Positions 51,056-59,225 of a stretch of DNA of 64,000 bases are shown in pieces. Below the pieces are notes generated by a model. It did no database searches, was not told the DNA's origin, and saw only the letters and a program-made list of their open reading frames with translations. The translations under genes were made by a program, and so were the position numbers. This DNA comes from Chryseobacterium populi (GTDB lineage Bacteria > Bacteroidota > Bacteroidia > Flavobacteriales > Weeksellaceae), in contig NZ_AKJY01000101.1 in NCBI RefSeq assembly GCF_000282115.1, positions 16,114 through 80,113 on the forward strand, read 5' to 3'. Each line of letters starts with the position of its first letter. Within the stretch, counting starts at the first letter, position 1.

Positions 51056-53848
51056 ATGGCTTCAATTACAGAAATAGATATAAAGAAACAGGTTTTTGTT
51101 AAAAATGCACACCTTAACAACCTGAAACACATCGATGTATTAATCCCGAAAAATAAGCTGATTGTCATCACAGGAGTATCCGGGAGCGGAAAGTCATCCC
51201 TCGCTTTTGATACTATTTATGCTGAGGGACAAAGAAGATATGTAGAAAGTCTGAGCTCTTATGCCCGCCAGTTTTTAGGGAAACTTGAAAAACCGAAAGT
51301 AGATGATATTAAGGGGCTTGCCCCTTCCATTGCGATTCAGCAGAAGGTAATTTCTTCAAATCCGCGATCCACAGTGGGAACGTCGACGGAAATTTATGAT
51401 TATCTGAAACTTTTATTTGCACGGATTGGAAAAACCTATTCTCCGGTATCAGGTGAAGAAGTGAAAAAAGATTCGGTTTCTGATGTTGTAGATTACATCA
51501 AAGCATCAAAAAAAGAAATTTCTTTCCTCTTGACAGCACCGTTGGATTATGATCCTGTCAACTTTAACGAAACCCTGAATGTTCTTAAGCTGGCAGGTTT
51601 TACCAGACTTGAAATCAATGGAAATGTTGCAGGAATTGAAGACCTGGAAAGCTTCGGATTTACCCCTGAAAAAGGAATGACCATCAATCTTGTGATCGAC
51701 CGTTTTTCTTACGAAGAAGATGAGAGTTTCCTTCAGAGGCTGGCAGATTCAATTCAAATGGCTTTTTATGAAGGCCGTGGATATTGTACCCTTAAAAATG
51801 CAGATACGGGAGAAGCTAAAGAATTTTCAAATAAATTTGAACTGGACGGAATTGAATTCCTTGAACCTAATGTTCATTTTTTCAGCTTTAACAATCCTTA
51901 TGGAGCCTGCCCTACCTGTGAAGGCTACGGAAAAGTGATCGGAATTGATGAAGATCTTGTCATTCCGAATAAAACCCTGTCTGTTTACGAAGATGCCGTG
52001 GTTTCATGGCGGGGAGAAAGCATGAGCGAATGGAAAAAAGATTTCATTAAAAAAGCTGGTGATTTTCCTATTCATAAGCCTTATCATCAGCTATCCAAAG
52101 AACAGAAAAACTATTTATGGAAAGGTGACGGTAAAAACAGCTTCCCATCCATTAATAATTTCTTCAAAATGCTTGAGGAAAACTTATATAAAATCCAGTA
52201 TCGTGTGATGCTTTCCCGCTACAGAGGAAAAACCCTTTGCCCTACTTGTGAAGGACTTCGTTTACGTGAGGAAACTACATGGGTGAAAATTGACGGACAC
52301 AATATCCAGTCTATGATTGAGCTTCCGCTTGATGAACTTTTCCCGTTAATGAACGGGTTAAAGCTTTCAGAACATGACCGGGAAGTTGCTAAAAGGCTAT
52401 TGTATGAAATCACTACCCGGCTTGAGTTTTTACTGAAGGTAGGTTTAGGATATTTAACGTTAAACCGAACTTCAAATACGCTTTCCGGCGGTGAAAGCCA
52501 GAGAATCAACCTGGCAACCAGTTTGGGAAGTTCATTAGTAGGTTCTATCTATATTCTGGATGAGCCATCAATAGGTTTACACTCCAGAGATACTGAAAAC
52601 CTGATTGAAGTTTTAAAAAATCTTCGTGACCTTGGAAATACCGTCATTGTTGTTGAACATGATGAAGATGTAATGAAAGCTGCAGATTATATTATTGATA
52701 TTGGTCCGGAAGCCGGATATCTTGGCGGTGAACTGGTTTTTGCAGGGGATTACAAAGAACTGAAAAATGCAGATACGCTTACTTCTAAATATCTGACCGG
52801 AAGACTGGAAATTGAAGTTCCGGCAAAGCGGAGGAAAGCTAAAGAATGGATTCACATTAAAGGAGCCCGTCAGAATAATCTTAAAAATATAGATGTAGAT
52901 GTCCCGCTTGAAAACCTGGTTGTTATTTCAGGAGTTTCAGGAAGTGGAAAATCTACTTTGATGAAAGAAATCCTGACCAACGATATCCAGATTCAGTTGG
53001 GAATGGGCGGAAAAAAAGGCGATTATGATGCGGTGGAATTTCCTAAAAAGCTGATCAAGAACATCGAATTGATCGACCAGAATCCTATCGGAAAATCTTC
53101 GCGCTCAAATCCTGTTACTTACCTTAAAGCATATGACGATATAAGAGATTTATTTGCCAAGCAGAAGATCTCAAAAATGATGGGCTATAAGCCTAAGCAT
53201 TTCTCATTCAACGTAGATGGCGGAAGATGTGATGAATGTAAAGGCGAAGGAGTAATCAATGTTTCAATGCAGTTTATGGCTGATATAGAACTTGAATGTG
53301 AAGTATGCAAAGGAACCCGTTTTAAAAACGAAATCCTTGAGGTGAAATTCGATGAGAAAAATATTTCCGACATTCTTCATATGACGGTTGATGAATCCTT
53401 GGCGTTTTTTAAAGATAATAATGAAGAAAAGATTGTTACAAAATTAAAGCCTCTGCAGGAAGTGGGGCTTGGATATTTACAGTTGGGGCAAAGTTCCTCT
53501 ACCCTTTCAGGTGGTGAAGCTCAGCGTGTGAAACTGGCTTCATTTCTTGTAAAAGGAGTTACTACAGATAAAACCCTATTTATTTTTGATGAGCCTTCTA
53601 CAGGGCTACACTTCCATGATATCCAAAAACTACTGAAGTCGCTTCAGGCACTGATTGACCTGGGACATTCTGTGATCGTTATTGAACACCAGCCGGATAT
53701 TATCAAATCTGCTGACTACATTATTGATATTGGCCCCGAAGCCGGAAAACACGGTGGTGAGGTCGTTTTTACTGGAACTCCCGAAGAACTGGCAAAGAAT
53801 AAAAAATCTCATACAGCCAGATATATTAAAGAAAAGCTGGAAAACTAA
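51056..53848 (+). CDS. uvrA: Excinuclease ABC subunit A
   Basis: A 930-residue DNA damage recognition ATPase of nucleotide excision repair. It has two ABC modules. First: Walker A in VITGVSGSGKSSLAFDTIYAEGQRRYVESLS, signature LSGGESQRINLATSLGSSLVGSIYILDEPSIGLH. Second: VISGVSGSGKSTLMKEILT and LSGGEAQRVKLASFLVK...IFDEPSTGLHFHD. Zinc modules are at CPTCEGYG...CPTCEGLRL and CDECKGEG...CEVCKGTR. The conserved part begins at about residue 10. A GTG six codons upstream (51038) lies inside the likely -7 box and is not used. It is followed by a strong terminator. Confidence 0.96.
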   Translation: MASITEIDIKKQVFVKNAHLNNLKHIDVLIPKNKLIVITGVSGSGKSSLAFDTIYAEGQRRYVESLSSYARQFLGKLEKPKVDDIKGLAPSIAIQQKVISSNPRSTVGTSTEIYDYLKLLFARIGKTYSPVSGEEVKKDSVSDVVDYIKASKKEISFLLTAPLDYDPVNFNETLNVLKLAGFTRLEINGNVAGIEDLESFGFTPEKGMTINLVIDRFSYEEDESFLQRLADSIQMAFYEGRGYCTLKNADTGEAKEFSNKFELDGIEFLEPNVHFFSFNNPYGACPTCEGYGKVIGIDEDLVIPNKTLSVYEDAVVSWRGESMSEWKKDFIKKAGDFPIHKPYHQLSKEQKNYLWKGDGKNSFPSINNFFKMLEENLYKIQYRVMLSRYRGKTLCPTCEGLRLREETTWVKIDGHNIQSMIELPLDELFPLMNGLKLSEHDREVAKRLLYEITTRLEFLLKVGLGYLTLNRTSNTLSGGESQRINLATSLGSSLVGSIYILDEPSIGLHSRDTENLIEVLKNLRDLGNTVIVVEHDEDVMKAADYIIDIGPEAGYLGGELVFAGDYKELKNADTLTSKYLTGRLEIEVPAKRRKAKEWIHIKGARQNNLKNIDVDVPLENLVVISGVSGSGKSTLMKEILTNDIQIQLGMGGKKGDYDAVEFPKKLIKNIELIDQNPIGKSSRSNPVTYLKAYDDIRDLFAKQKISKMMGYKPKHFSFNVDGGRCDECKGEGVINVSMQFMADIELECEVCKGTRFKNEILEVKFDEKNISDILHMTVDESLAFFKDNNEEKIVTKLKPLQEVGLGYLQLGQSSSTLSGGEAQRVKLASFLVKGVTTDKTLFIFDEPSTGLHFHDIQKLLKSLQALIDLGHSVIVIEHQPDIIKSADYIIDIGPEAGKHGGEVVFTGTPEELAKNKKSHTARYIKEKLEN

Positions 53849-53854
53849 ATATAA

Positions 53855-53880
53855 ACAGAGAGTCAAAATTGACTCTCTGT
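53855..53880 (+). terminator. Terminator of uvrA
   Basis: A perfect 12-bp stem ACAGAGAGTCAA / TTGACTCTCTGT with a 2-nt apex (real loop larger after end pairs open), followed by TCTTTTT. Confidence 0.9.
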
Positions 53881-53952
53881 TCTTTTTAATAAAGCAATTA
53901 ATTTTATCGCAATGCAAGACAAAGACTTTAGAAAATATGTCTATTGAAAGTA

Positions 53953-53989
53953 AAACAAGGCCGCTTCGATTATTTTTGAAATACAGTGG
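53953..53989 (+). repeat. Dispersed intergenic repeat, copy A
   Basis: 37 nt starting AAACAAGGCCGCTTCG and ending GAAATACAGTGG; 34 of 37 positions match the minus strand of 56629-56665. It lies between uvrA and the convergent NmrA-like gene. Confidence 0.7.
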
Positions 53990-54096
53990 TAAAATTTGTA
54001 TTACTTACTAAGTTTACACCATTGTTTAACTGTTAACTAAACATTTAATGCATTCTTTGTTTAACCTTTCGTTTTATAATAAAATTCATCATTGGG

Positions 54097-54738
54097 TTAA
54101 TCGAATTTATTATACAAAAATGGGCTTTTCCCGATGTAGGTTTCATCATCGATCTGTAGAGCTAAAAATTCAGCCAGATCTGTAACACTGATATTTTCTC
54201 CTTTACAGTCTTTAAGATCTGCTTCCGTATTAAAATTTTCATTGGTAAGATTAATTAAAGGAAGCCGTACTAAGGTCCAGTCCAGATTGCTTTTAGTCAG
54301 AAGCTCATATTCTCTTTGCTTGTCAGAAGTTGTTTCAGGGTAATTCTGATGCATCCAGTCAGTGGCTATTTTCACTTTAACATTTTTAGAATCAAATGGA
54401 GTATTCACGCTTAATCCTGTGGTTACAATATACCTTTTTATTCCATTCAGATTCATTGCCTTGATGATATTTCCGGTTGCATCGCTGAATATAGATTTTT
54501 CGTCTTCCGGTTGTCCTAAAGTACTCATGACAAGCGCACAGCCTGTAACCAGACTGTTGATCGAATTATAATCTCTGGCATCTCCTTCTATCACTTCAAT
54601 CAGTGGATTCTTATCCGTAAAATTTTCAGGGTTTCTTAATAATAATCTGATCGGATAGTTTTTATTCAGAAGGTTTTGAACAAGATATCTTCCTGATTTT
54701 CCTGTTCCGCCGATAACGGCAATTGTATTTGTTTTCAT
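54097..54738 (-). CDS. NmrA/atypical SDR-type NAD(P)-binding protein
   Basis: A 213-residue Rossmann protein. TIAVIGGTGKSGRYLVQNLLNKNYPIRLLLRNPE contains the GxxGxxG dinucleotide loop followed by Arg, which favours NADP(H). IEVIEGDARDYNSINSLVTGCALVMSTLG and IKRYIVTTGLSVNTPF are typical of NmrA-like or atypical-5 SDR proteins, which act as reductases or redox-sensing regulators. The short C-terminus lacks a classical YxxxK pair in the usual place, so regulation or binding rather than catalysis is possible. Single gene, far from its likely promoter near 54990. Confidence 0.85.
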   Translation of the reverse strand: MKTNTIAVIGGTGKSGRYLVQNLLNKNYPIRLLLRNPENFTDKNPLIEVIEGDARDYNSINSLVTGCALVMSTLGQPEDEKSIFSDATGNIIKAMNLNGIKRYIVTTGLSVNTPFDSKNVKVKIATDWMHQNYPETTSDKQREYELLTKSNLDWTLVRLPLINLTNENFNTEADLKDCKGENISVTDLAEFLALQIDDETYIGKSPFLYNKFD

Positions 54739-55064
54739 AATGTTCTCTTTATAATTGTGAAATCAGCCGAGATTTTTCAGCTTAAAATAATAGCTAATCT
54801 TCTGGGTTCATGAATTTTGAACCTTAGATTTCAGGCTATAGAATGATGCCTGAGTTGGGGATACTATTTATAAAGAGATTTTAATGGTGTAAATGTAAAC
54901 ATTATTTAAAAGCTGAACAAGAATATAAAAACAGGATTCATATCTTATTGTTTATGAGCAATATAATTGTATTATATTTGTTGGTACCACAAAAGTAAAT
55001 CACTACGATTCGATTAGACACCAACAGATTCACTTTATTTTAACCCAACCTAAATTTAAATAAT
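54739..55064. other. Divergent control region with interleaved promoters
   Basis: 326 nt. A plus-strand -7 box TATATTTG (54973-54980) points to the epoxide hydrolase gene, and a minus-strand TACTTTTG (54997-54990) points to the NmrA-like gene. TGGTACCA (54982-54989) sits between them. A GGTTCA/TGAACC stem occurs at 54805-54823. No coding frame is supported. Confidence 0.55.
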
Positions 55065-56174
55065 ATGAAACCATTTACCGTAAACATTTCTGAAGAAGTT
55101 ATCAGTGATCTTAAAAACCGTATTCAAAGTACACGATGGCCCGGAGAGCCTGAAGGTTCTGACTGGCATTTCGGAACCAGTGAAAAATACCTGAAAAACC
55201 TGACCGATTACTGGTTGAATGAATATGACTGGAAAAAATATGAAGAACAATTGAATCAGTATCCTCAATACCTGGCTGATGTGGATGGAATTCAGATTCA
55301 TTTCCAGCATATAAAAGGAAAAGGAAAAAGTTCTAAACCATTGATTTTAACCCATGGCTGGCCGGATAGTTTTTACCGTTTTCATAAAATTATCCACCTT
55401 CTTACTGATGGGGACCAGAGTTTTGACCTGATTATCCCTTCTATTCCGGGGTTTGGTTTTTCCGGTAAAGCTGCTGTGAGCAGTGAGGCTGTTGCCGATT
55501 TATGGGTTACATTAATGACTGAAACTTTAGGCTATAAAAAATTTTATGCGGCCGGTGGTGATGTTGGTATGAGCGTTACCAAAGCTCTGGCTTCAAAATA
55601 TCCGGACATTGTAGAAGCTGTTCATTTTACAGATATTGGTTATCCTATGGGACAGGAAGACCCGAACAGCATGACCGAAGAAGAGAAAAACTTTGCACAG
55701 TTTGTACAGCAATGGTGGTATTCTGAAGGAGCCTATGCAATGATTCATTCTACAAAACCACAGTCTTTAGCGTATGCACTCAATGATTCACCGGTTGGAT
55801 TAGCTGCCTGGATTCTGAGTTTTGGAAATGCCGGTGCTCCTCCTGAATTAATTGAAGAAGCTTTCGGTGGAAAAGATGAATTGCTGACTAATATTATGAT
55901 TTATTGGGTCACACAAACCATAAGCTCGTCGATGAGAATGTATAAAATGGATGCGATTGCTCAATGGGGCGGCTCTCAACCTTTGCAAAAAACCAGTGTT
56001 CCTGCCGGACTTGCCGTATTTCCACGCGAAGCTCAGTTCCCACGTGAATGGGCAGAGCGCTTTGTGAATGTCGTCAGTTTTAAAAAAATGGAATCGGGAG
56101 GCCACTTTGCAGCACTGGAAGTACCTCAGATTTTCGCGGATGAACTGCTGTCTTTCTTTTATTCTCTGGAATAA
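55065..56174 (+). CDS. Epoxide hydrolase (alpha/beta fold with N-terminal EHN domain)
   Basis: A 369-residue enzyme. EHN domain: PFTVNISEEVISDLKNRIQSTRWPGEPEG...WLNEYDWKKYEEQLNQYPQYLADVDGIQIHF. Catalytic fold: LILTHGWPDSFYRF (oxyanion HGWP near residue 97), FYAAGGDVGMSV with the nucleophile Asp166, and ESGGHFAALEVPQIFADEL with the catalytic His near the end. It opens epoxides to diols through an ester on Asp. The family is often in detoxification; no partner gene indicates a specific substrate. Confidence 0.92.
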   Translation: MKPFTVNISEEVISDLKNRIQSTRWPGEPEGSDWHFGTSEKYLKNLTDYWLNEYDWKKYEEQLNQYPQYLADVDGIQIHFQHIKGKGKSSKPLILTHGWPDSFYRFHKIIHLLTDGDQSFDLIIPSIPGFGFSGKAAVSSEAVADLWVTLMTETLGYKKFYAAGGDVGMSVTKALASKYPDIVEAVHFTDIGYPMGQEDPNSMTEEEKNFAQFVQQWWYSEGAYAMIHSTKPQSLAYALNDSPVGLAAWILSFGNAGAPPELIEEAFGGKDELLTNIMIYWVTQTISSSMRMYKMDAIAQWGGSQPLQKTSVPAGLAVFPREAQFPREWAERFVNVVSFKKMESGGHFAALEVPQIFADELLSFFYSLE

Positions 56175-56214
56175 AAACAGCATAAAGAAGGCAGGTTAAT
56201 TTCAAGCTACGGAC

Positions 56215-56238
56215 TTATCCACAAAAAAATGTGGATAA
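56215..56238. promoter_or_regulatory. Two inverted perfect DnaA-box sequences
   Basis: TTATCCACA (56215-56223), six A, TGTGGATAA (56230-56238). Both match the classical 9-bp DnaA box exactly. As RNA they could also form a 9-bp hairpin, but no T tract follows. Confidence 0.55.
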
Positions 56239-56311
56239 CTTGTGAATTTTAACATTTAATTGATGTTTTGTATTAAAATTATTCCTACATTTACTATGTA
56301 ATAAAACTGAA

Positions 56312-56374
56312 ATGAAATCGTTTTTTGCTTTTTTCAGCTTTGAAATTGCAATTAAATTTGAAATAAAAATTTAA
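56312..56374 (+). CDS. Candidate small hydrophobic peptide, 20 residues
   Basis: ATG to TAA encodes MKSFFAFFSFEIAIKFEIKI. The stop codon overlaps the first bases of a strong terminator stem, and a TACATTTA box resembling TAnnTTTG lies at 56286-56293. A short transcript carrying this ORF is therefore plausible; it may be a small membrane peptide or a non-coding RNA. Expression is unproven. Confidence 0.38.
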   Translation: MKSFFAFFSFEIAIKFEIKI

Positions 56375-56397
56375 GCACAGCATTGTCGGCTGTGCTT
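56373..56397 (+). terminator. Terminator after the 20-codon ORF
   Basis: Stem AAGCACAGC / GCTGTGCTT, 7-nt loop, followed by TTTTG. It is about 200 nt past the epoxide hydrolase stop and could terminate that message too. Confidence 0.8.
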
Positions 56398-56441
56398 TTT
56401 TGTTGTTGTCTAATTAAAAAAATGAGATGTTTTTATCTACT

Positions 56442-56466
56442 GAATCCGCTTCTAAAGAGCGGATTC
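56442..56466 (+). terminator. Second terminator-like hairpin
   Basis: Stem GAATCCGCT / AGCGGATTC, 7-nt loop, then TTTTATT on the plus strand. No gene lies between it and the preceding terminator, so it may be a back-up. Confidence 0.6.
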
Positions 56467-56628
56467 TTTTATTGACAGCATTTCAAAATAAAATTTTGAA
56501 CCATTAAGATATTTAAGATCAACTAAGGTTATATCATTCTCATTTTCAAACTCGATGATTTCTGAAAATCAAACTGTTCTTACCACTCATTGGTCCTTAA
56601 TGATTCAATAATTCAAACAATTTCACCC

Positions 56629-56668
56629 CCATTGTATTTCAAAAATAAGCGAAGCGGCTTTGTTTATC
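56629..56668 (-). repeat. Dispersed intergenic repeat, copy B
   Basis: The minus strand reads GATAAACAAAGCCGCTTCG, then CTTATTTTTGAAATACAATGG. It matches copy A (53953-53989) at 34 of 37 positions and copy C (13559-13597) less closely. Confidence 0.7.
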
Positions 56669-56741
56669 TTAAAAATCCAATAAGCTTACTAATTCTTTGT
56701 ATACCCTTGCGTTAAAATTCAATTCCATTTTTGACATACTA

Positions 56742-57452
56742 CTATTCTCTTTCAAATTTTTTCAAAGTTCCGTTTTGATTCAATTCAATGGAATAACGCT
56801 CCCTGCTTCCGTTAATACTTGCCGGAGACCATCGCAGATTATTATCCCAGACTGAAATATAAATACCGGTAATGGGTTCTGCCCCTTCAATCTGCTTTAT
56901 TTTCTCATTATAAACAGATGCTGCTTTAGCCACATTTGTAAAGCTTATTTTCTGTAAAGAAATCAGTCTGCTCCGGATATTGTCTTTTACTGATAATTGT
57001 TCCGGATCAGACCAGGTTTCATTCTCGTATACATAATTATCTATATATTCAGGATTTTGGGGATGCTGTAGCATGACCCTGATTTTTCCTTCATTATAAA
57101 AATGGATGGAAGAGTAAATAAAAATTTCTTTTCCTAAATACTGAGGAAGCTTTTTTAAGGCCTCCTCAGCTCTGTTTAATTTCTTTTCATTGGTTAGAAA
57201 ATCAGTGTTTTTACCCTCTATATATTGAACGTGTGCTTTGGTGTGCTTTTCAAGGACGGTTTCAACTAAGCGTTGAGCATCTTCTATTTGCCGCTCTACG
57301 GCTGCATCATATGGAACCGGATCTGGTATTTGCTGTTTTTCGACAGCTATGGTATCAACCTTGGGTTGAAAGGTATCTTTAATGCTTTTTGAAACCTGCT
57401 CACAGCCGGTAAAAAGAAAAAAGCAGATCATTATAGCAACTGGTTTTTTCAT
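56742..57452 (-). CDS. Lipoprotein of unknown function, last gene of an envelope operon
   Basis: A 236-residue lipoprotein: MKKPVAIMICFFLFTGC is the signal peptide. A TTG three codons earlier is possible, but the ATG at 57452, 5 nt after the upstream stop, is preferred. The mature part begins with a long charged helix (DAAVERQIEDAQRLVETVLEKHTKAHVQYIEGKNTDFLTNEKKLNRAEEALKKL) and continues with a beta-rich domain (IFIYSSIHFYNEGKIRVMLQHPQNPEYIDNYVYENETWSDPEQLSV...GIYISVWDNNLRWSPASINGSRERYSIELN). No family is recognised. Cotranscribed with the membrane protein upstream. Confidence 0.78.
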   Translation of the reverse strand: MKKPVAIMICFFLFTGCEQVSKSIKDTFQPKVDTIAVEKQQIPDPVPYDAAVERQIEDAQRLVETVLEKHTKAHVQYIEGKNTDFLTNEKKLNRAEEALKKLPQYLGKEIFIYSSIHFYNEGKIRVMLQHPQNPEYIDNYVYENETWSDPEQLSVKDNIRSRLISLQKISFTNVAKAASVYNEKIKQIEGAEPITGIYISVWDNNLRWSPASINGSRERYSIELNQNGTLKKFERE

Positions 57453-57457
57453 GATAT

Positions 57458-58441
57458 TCAACTTATTTTTTCCAGATCAGATGCAAAGGCAATACGATCC
57501 GGATTTTCTTTTAGATAAAAAATATCGACGGTTTTCTGCTGTACACTATTCAGATCAAGCAGGTTTACAATCTTCTTGATCTCTGCTCTTCTGATGCGGT
57601 TTTGATCATCTGTATATTCCAGTTTAAACAGAATCATCGGCTGCTCATTGATATAAGTTCCTGTTTGATTGGCACTGATCAGTTTTGCAGTGGTTTTTAT
57701 TCCTTTAAACTTAATAAGTTCTGCTTCACCTTTTTTACCTCCTCCGATTTTACTGAGAAGCAAGGATAGCCCGCCACGGTAAAATAAAAGTACAGCCGGA
57801 CAAATCAATAAAGGATGCCAGAAAAAAATAAAACGCCAGCCCATTCCTGCATTTTCTGTCTGGTAAGCATAAACATAATAGCCAAAAATAAGAACGGCAA
57901 GCGCTGACCAGCCTAAGCAGATAAGAAAGATCACAGGTATATTTATTCTGGCTTCAGTTCCTGCAAAAACAAAATAAGGTGTTTTTTTCATTTCCTTATC
58001 AATAAGGAGATCAACTTTTTTTCCGGCCTCAAACCGACGTTGCTGTGGTTTTGAATCATTGACACTTGCTTTTTGTATGATTTCTGTATCTACCAGGTTC
58101 TTAAATGAAAGCTTAAGCTCATAGGTATCATATTTACTACCTTCTTTTGATATTTTTACAGCATCTATAATTTCTGCTTTTCGTGGAACTCCGCTTTTAT
58201 TCAGGTACTCAATATTTCTTTTTCCGATAAAATTGGATATGATCCATTTTCGGAAATAGCCAATCAGAAGAATAATCCATAAAATAACGGATAAGGCTAA
58301 AATTCCCAGAGCAAACCATGGATTTGTATCTGCAAGTTGGGGCGGATCACTGCTTTTAATGCTGTAATACAAAATCATTGGGAACGGAATTGCAAAAAAC
58401 AGCATATAAAGTCCCCAGAATATCCCAAAACCTCGGCTCAT
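57458..58441 (-). CDS. Multipass membrane protein with duplicated DUF3592-like modules
   Basis: A 327-residue protein with about four membrane helices in two pairs: residues about 5-26 and 42-64, then about 170-195 and 205-228. After each pair comes a similar soluble module: GVPRKAEIIDAVKISKEGSKYDTYELKLSFKN...FEAGKKVDLLID, and GIKTTAKLISANQTGTYINEQPMILFKLEYTDDQNRIRRAEIKK...KTVDIFYLKENPDRIAF. The alternation AxIxxxxxTGTxINxxPxxxxxLxY is DUF3592-like. The gene thus looks like an internal duplication. Function unknown; it sits in the envelope operon 59549-56742. Confidence 0.8.
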   Translation of the reverse strand: MSRGFGIFWGLYMLFFAIPFPMILYYSIKSSDPPQLADTNPWFALGILALSVILWIILLIGYFRKWIISNFIGKRNIEYLNKSGVPRKAEIIDAVKISKEGSKYDTYELKLSFKNLVDTEIIQKASVNDSKPQQRRFEAGKKVDLLIDKEMKKTPYFVFAGTEARINIPVIFLICLGWSALAVLIFGYYVYAYQTENAGMGWRFIFFWHPLLICPAVLLFYRGGLSLLLSKIGGGKKGEAELIKFKGIKTTAKLISANQTGTYINEQPMILFKLEYTDDQNRIRRAEIKKIVNLLDLNSVQQKTVDIFYLKENPDRIAFASDLEKIS

Positions 58442-58459
58442 AATTTTATATTTAAAATG

Positions 58460-58717
58460 TTATTGAGTATTGATAAACTTATAGATAGGATTTAAAACGT
58501 ACTCTATATATTCAGCTTCTCTGGCCTGGCTCTTTTTCCCGTTATTAAAAGTATCACTGATAGGATAATTTAAGTAGTCTGAAAACGGAACAATACAAAA
58601 TATCAGAACAGATAATAAACCGAATATCTTTACTTTAGGCATATACCCGAAATAAGGTTTTATGGTCAGCTCCGAGGATGTAATTCTCAGTTGGTATTGA
58701 TGTGTTTCTGTACTCAT
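58460..58717 (-). CDS. Small membrane protein of unknown function
   Basis: An 85-residue protein with one helix at about residues 28-45 (VKIFGLLSVLIFCIVPFSDYL) between a polar front (MSTETHQYQLRITSSELTIKPYF) and a charged tail (NNGKKSQAREAEYIEYVLNPIYKFINTQ). It lies 18 nt before the DUF3592-like gene and 15 nt after the broken gene. No family recognised. Confidence 0.65.
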   Translation of the reverse strand: MSTETHQYQLRITSSELTIKPYFGYMPKVKIFGLLSVLIFCIVPFSDYLNYPISDTFNNGKKSQAREAEYIEYVLNPIYKFINTQ

Positions 58718-58732
58718 AGTATAGTTACCTAT

Positions 58733-59205
58733 TTATTTTTCCTCAGGATTCATAATTTCGCTTACCTCATTGATTGCGTTCTGTGCTTTTCTTGAACTGA
58801 ACATCCCAACTACGATGGGAACTCTTTTTTCCTTACCGTTCTGATTGAATATAAAAAACCCGGTGCTGTCCATCGTGATAAAAAGATACTTCCCCACAAG
58901 CACATAAAACTGTACAAATTCATCAAAACGGTAAACCACTTCTCCGTTCAGCATATTGTTTTTATAAGTCACTGTTTTAGCATCCGGATCAATGATTAAT
59001 TTCCTGGTTGTTTTCTACAGATTCACCAGTGCAAAGAATACAAATAATATGGCAGCCCAAAGCCCGATTTTTTTTCAGGAGGAATAATATAATACTGGGC
59101 CGCACCTATCATCAGACAGGCAACTGACCGTATAACAGCCGTAGACATCCTGGTTTTTAAATGAAACTCACCACCTTCCTGCATAAAATACCTGTAATCT
59201 TTCAT
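58733..59205 (-). pseudogene. Broken membrane-protein gene: frameshift plus internal stop
   Basis: Two disconnected frames form one protein-like sequence. The first starts at 59205 (MKDYRYFMQEGGEFHLKTR, then helix TAVIRSVACLMIGAAQYYII) and loses frame in a run of eight T (59068-59075; A8 on the coding strand). With nine A the reading continues PPEKKIGLWAAILFVFFALVNL, a second helix, but meets TAG at 59017-59015. The frame resumes KTTRKLIIDPDAKTVTYKNN and runs to 58733 as a PH-like domain (GEVVYRFDEFVQFYVLVGKY; FFIFNQNGKEKRVPIVVGMF). Intact it would be about 157 residues. The GTG at 58972 is not a convincing start because conserved-looking sequence precedes it. Confidence 0.75.
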
Positions 59206-59225
59206 TTTTGTATTTTAATTAAATA

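Larger units (their letters stand above)
56175..56741. other. Long intergenic region with DnaA-box pair, short ORF and repeat
   Basis: 567 nt. In order: inverted DnaA-box sequences (56215-56238), a 20-codon ORF with its terminator (56312-56397), a second hairpin (56442-56466) and a dispersed repeat copy (56629-56668, minus). The rest, 56470-56620 and 56670-56741, shows nothing recognisable. Confidence 0.6.

Noticed and set aside
56215..56238. Complete oriC
   Set aside because: Only two DnaA boxes, no dnaA, dnaN or gidA neighbours, and no skew computed.
58733..58972. Intact 79-residue gene with a GTG start
   Set aside because: In-frame protein-like sequence continues upstream of the GTG to an internal TAG and then into another frame, so this is part of a broken gene.
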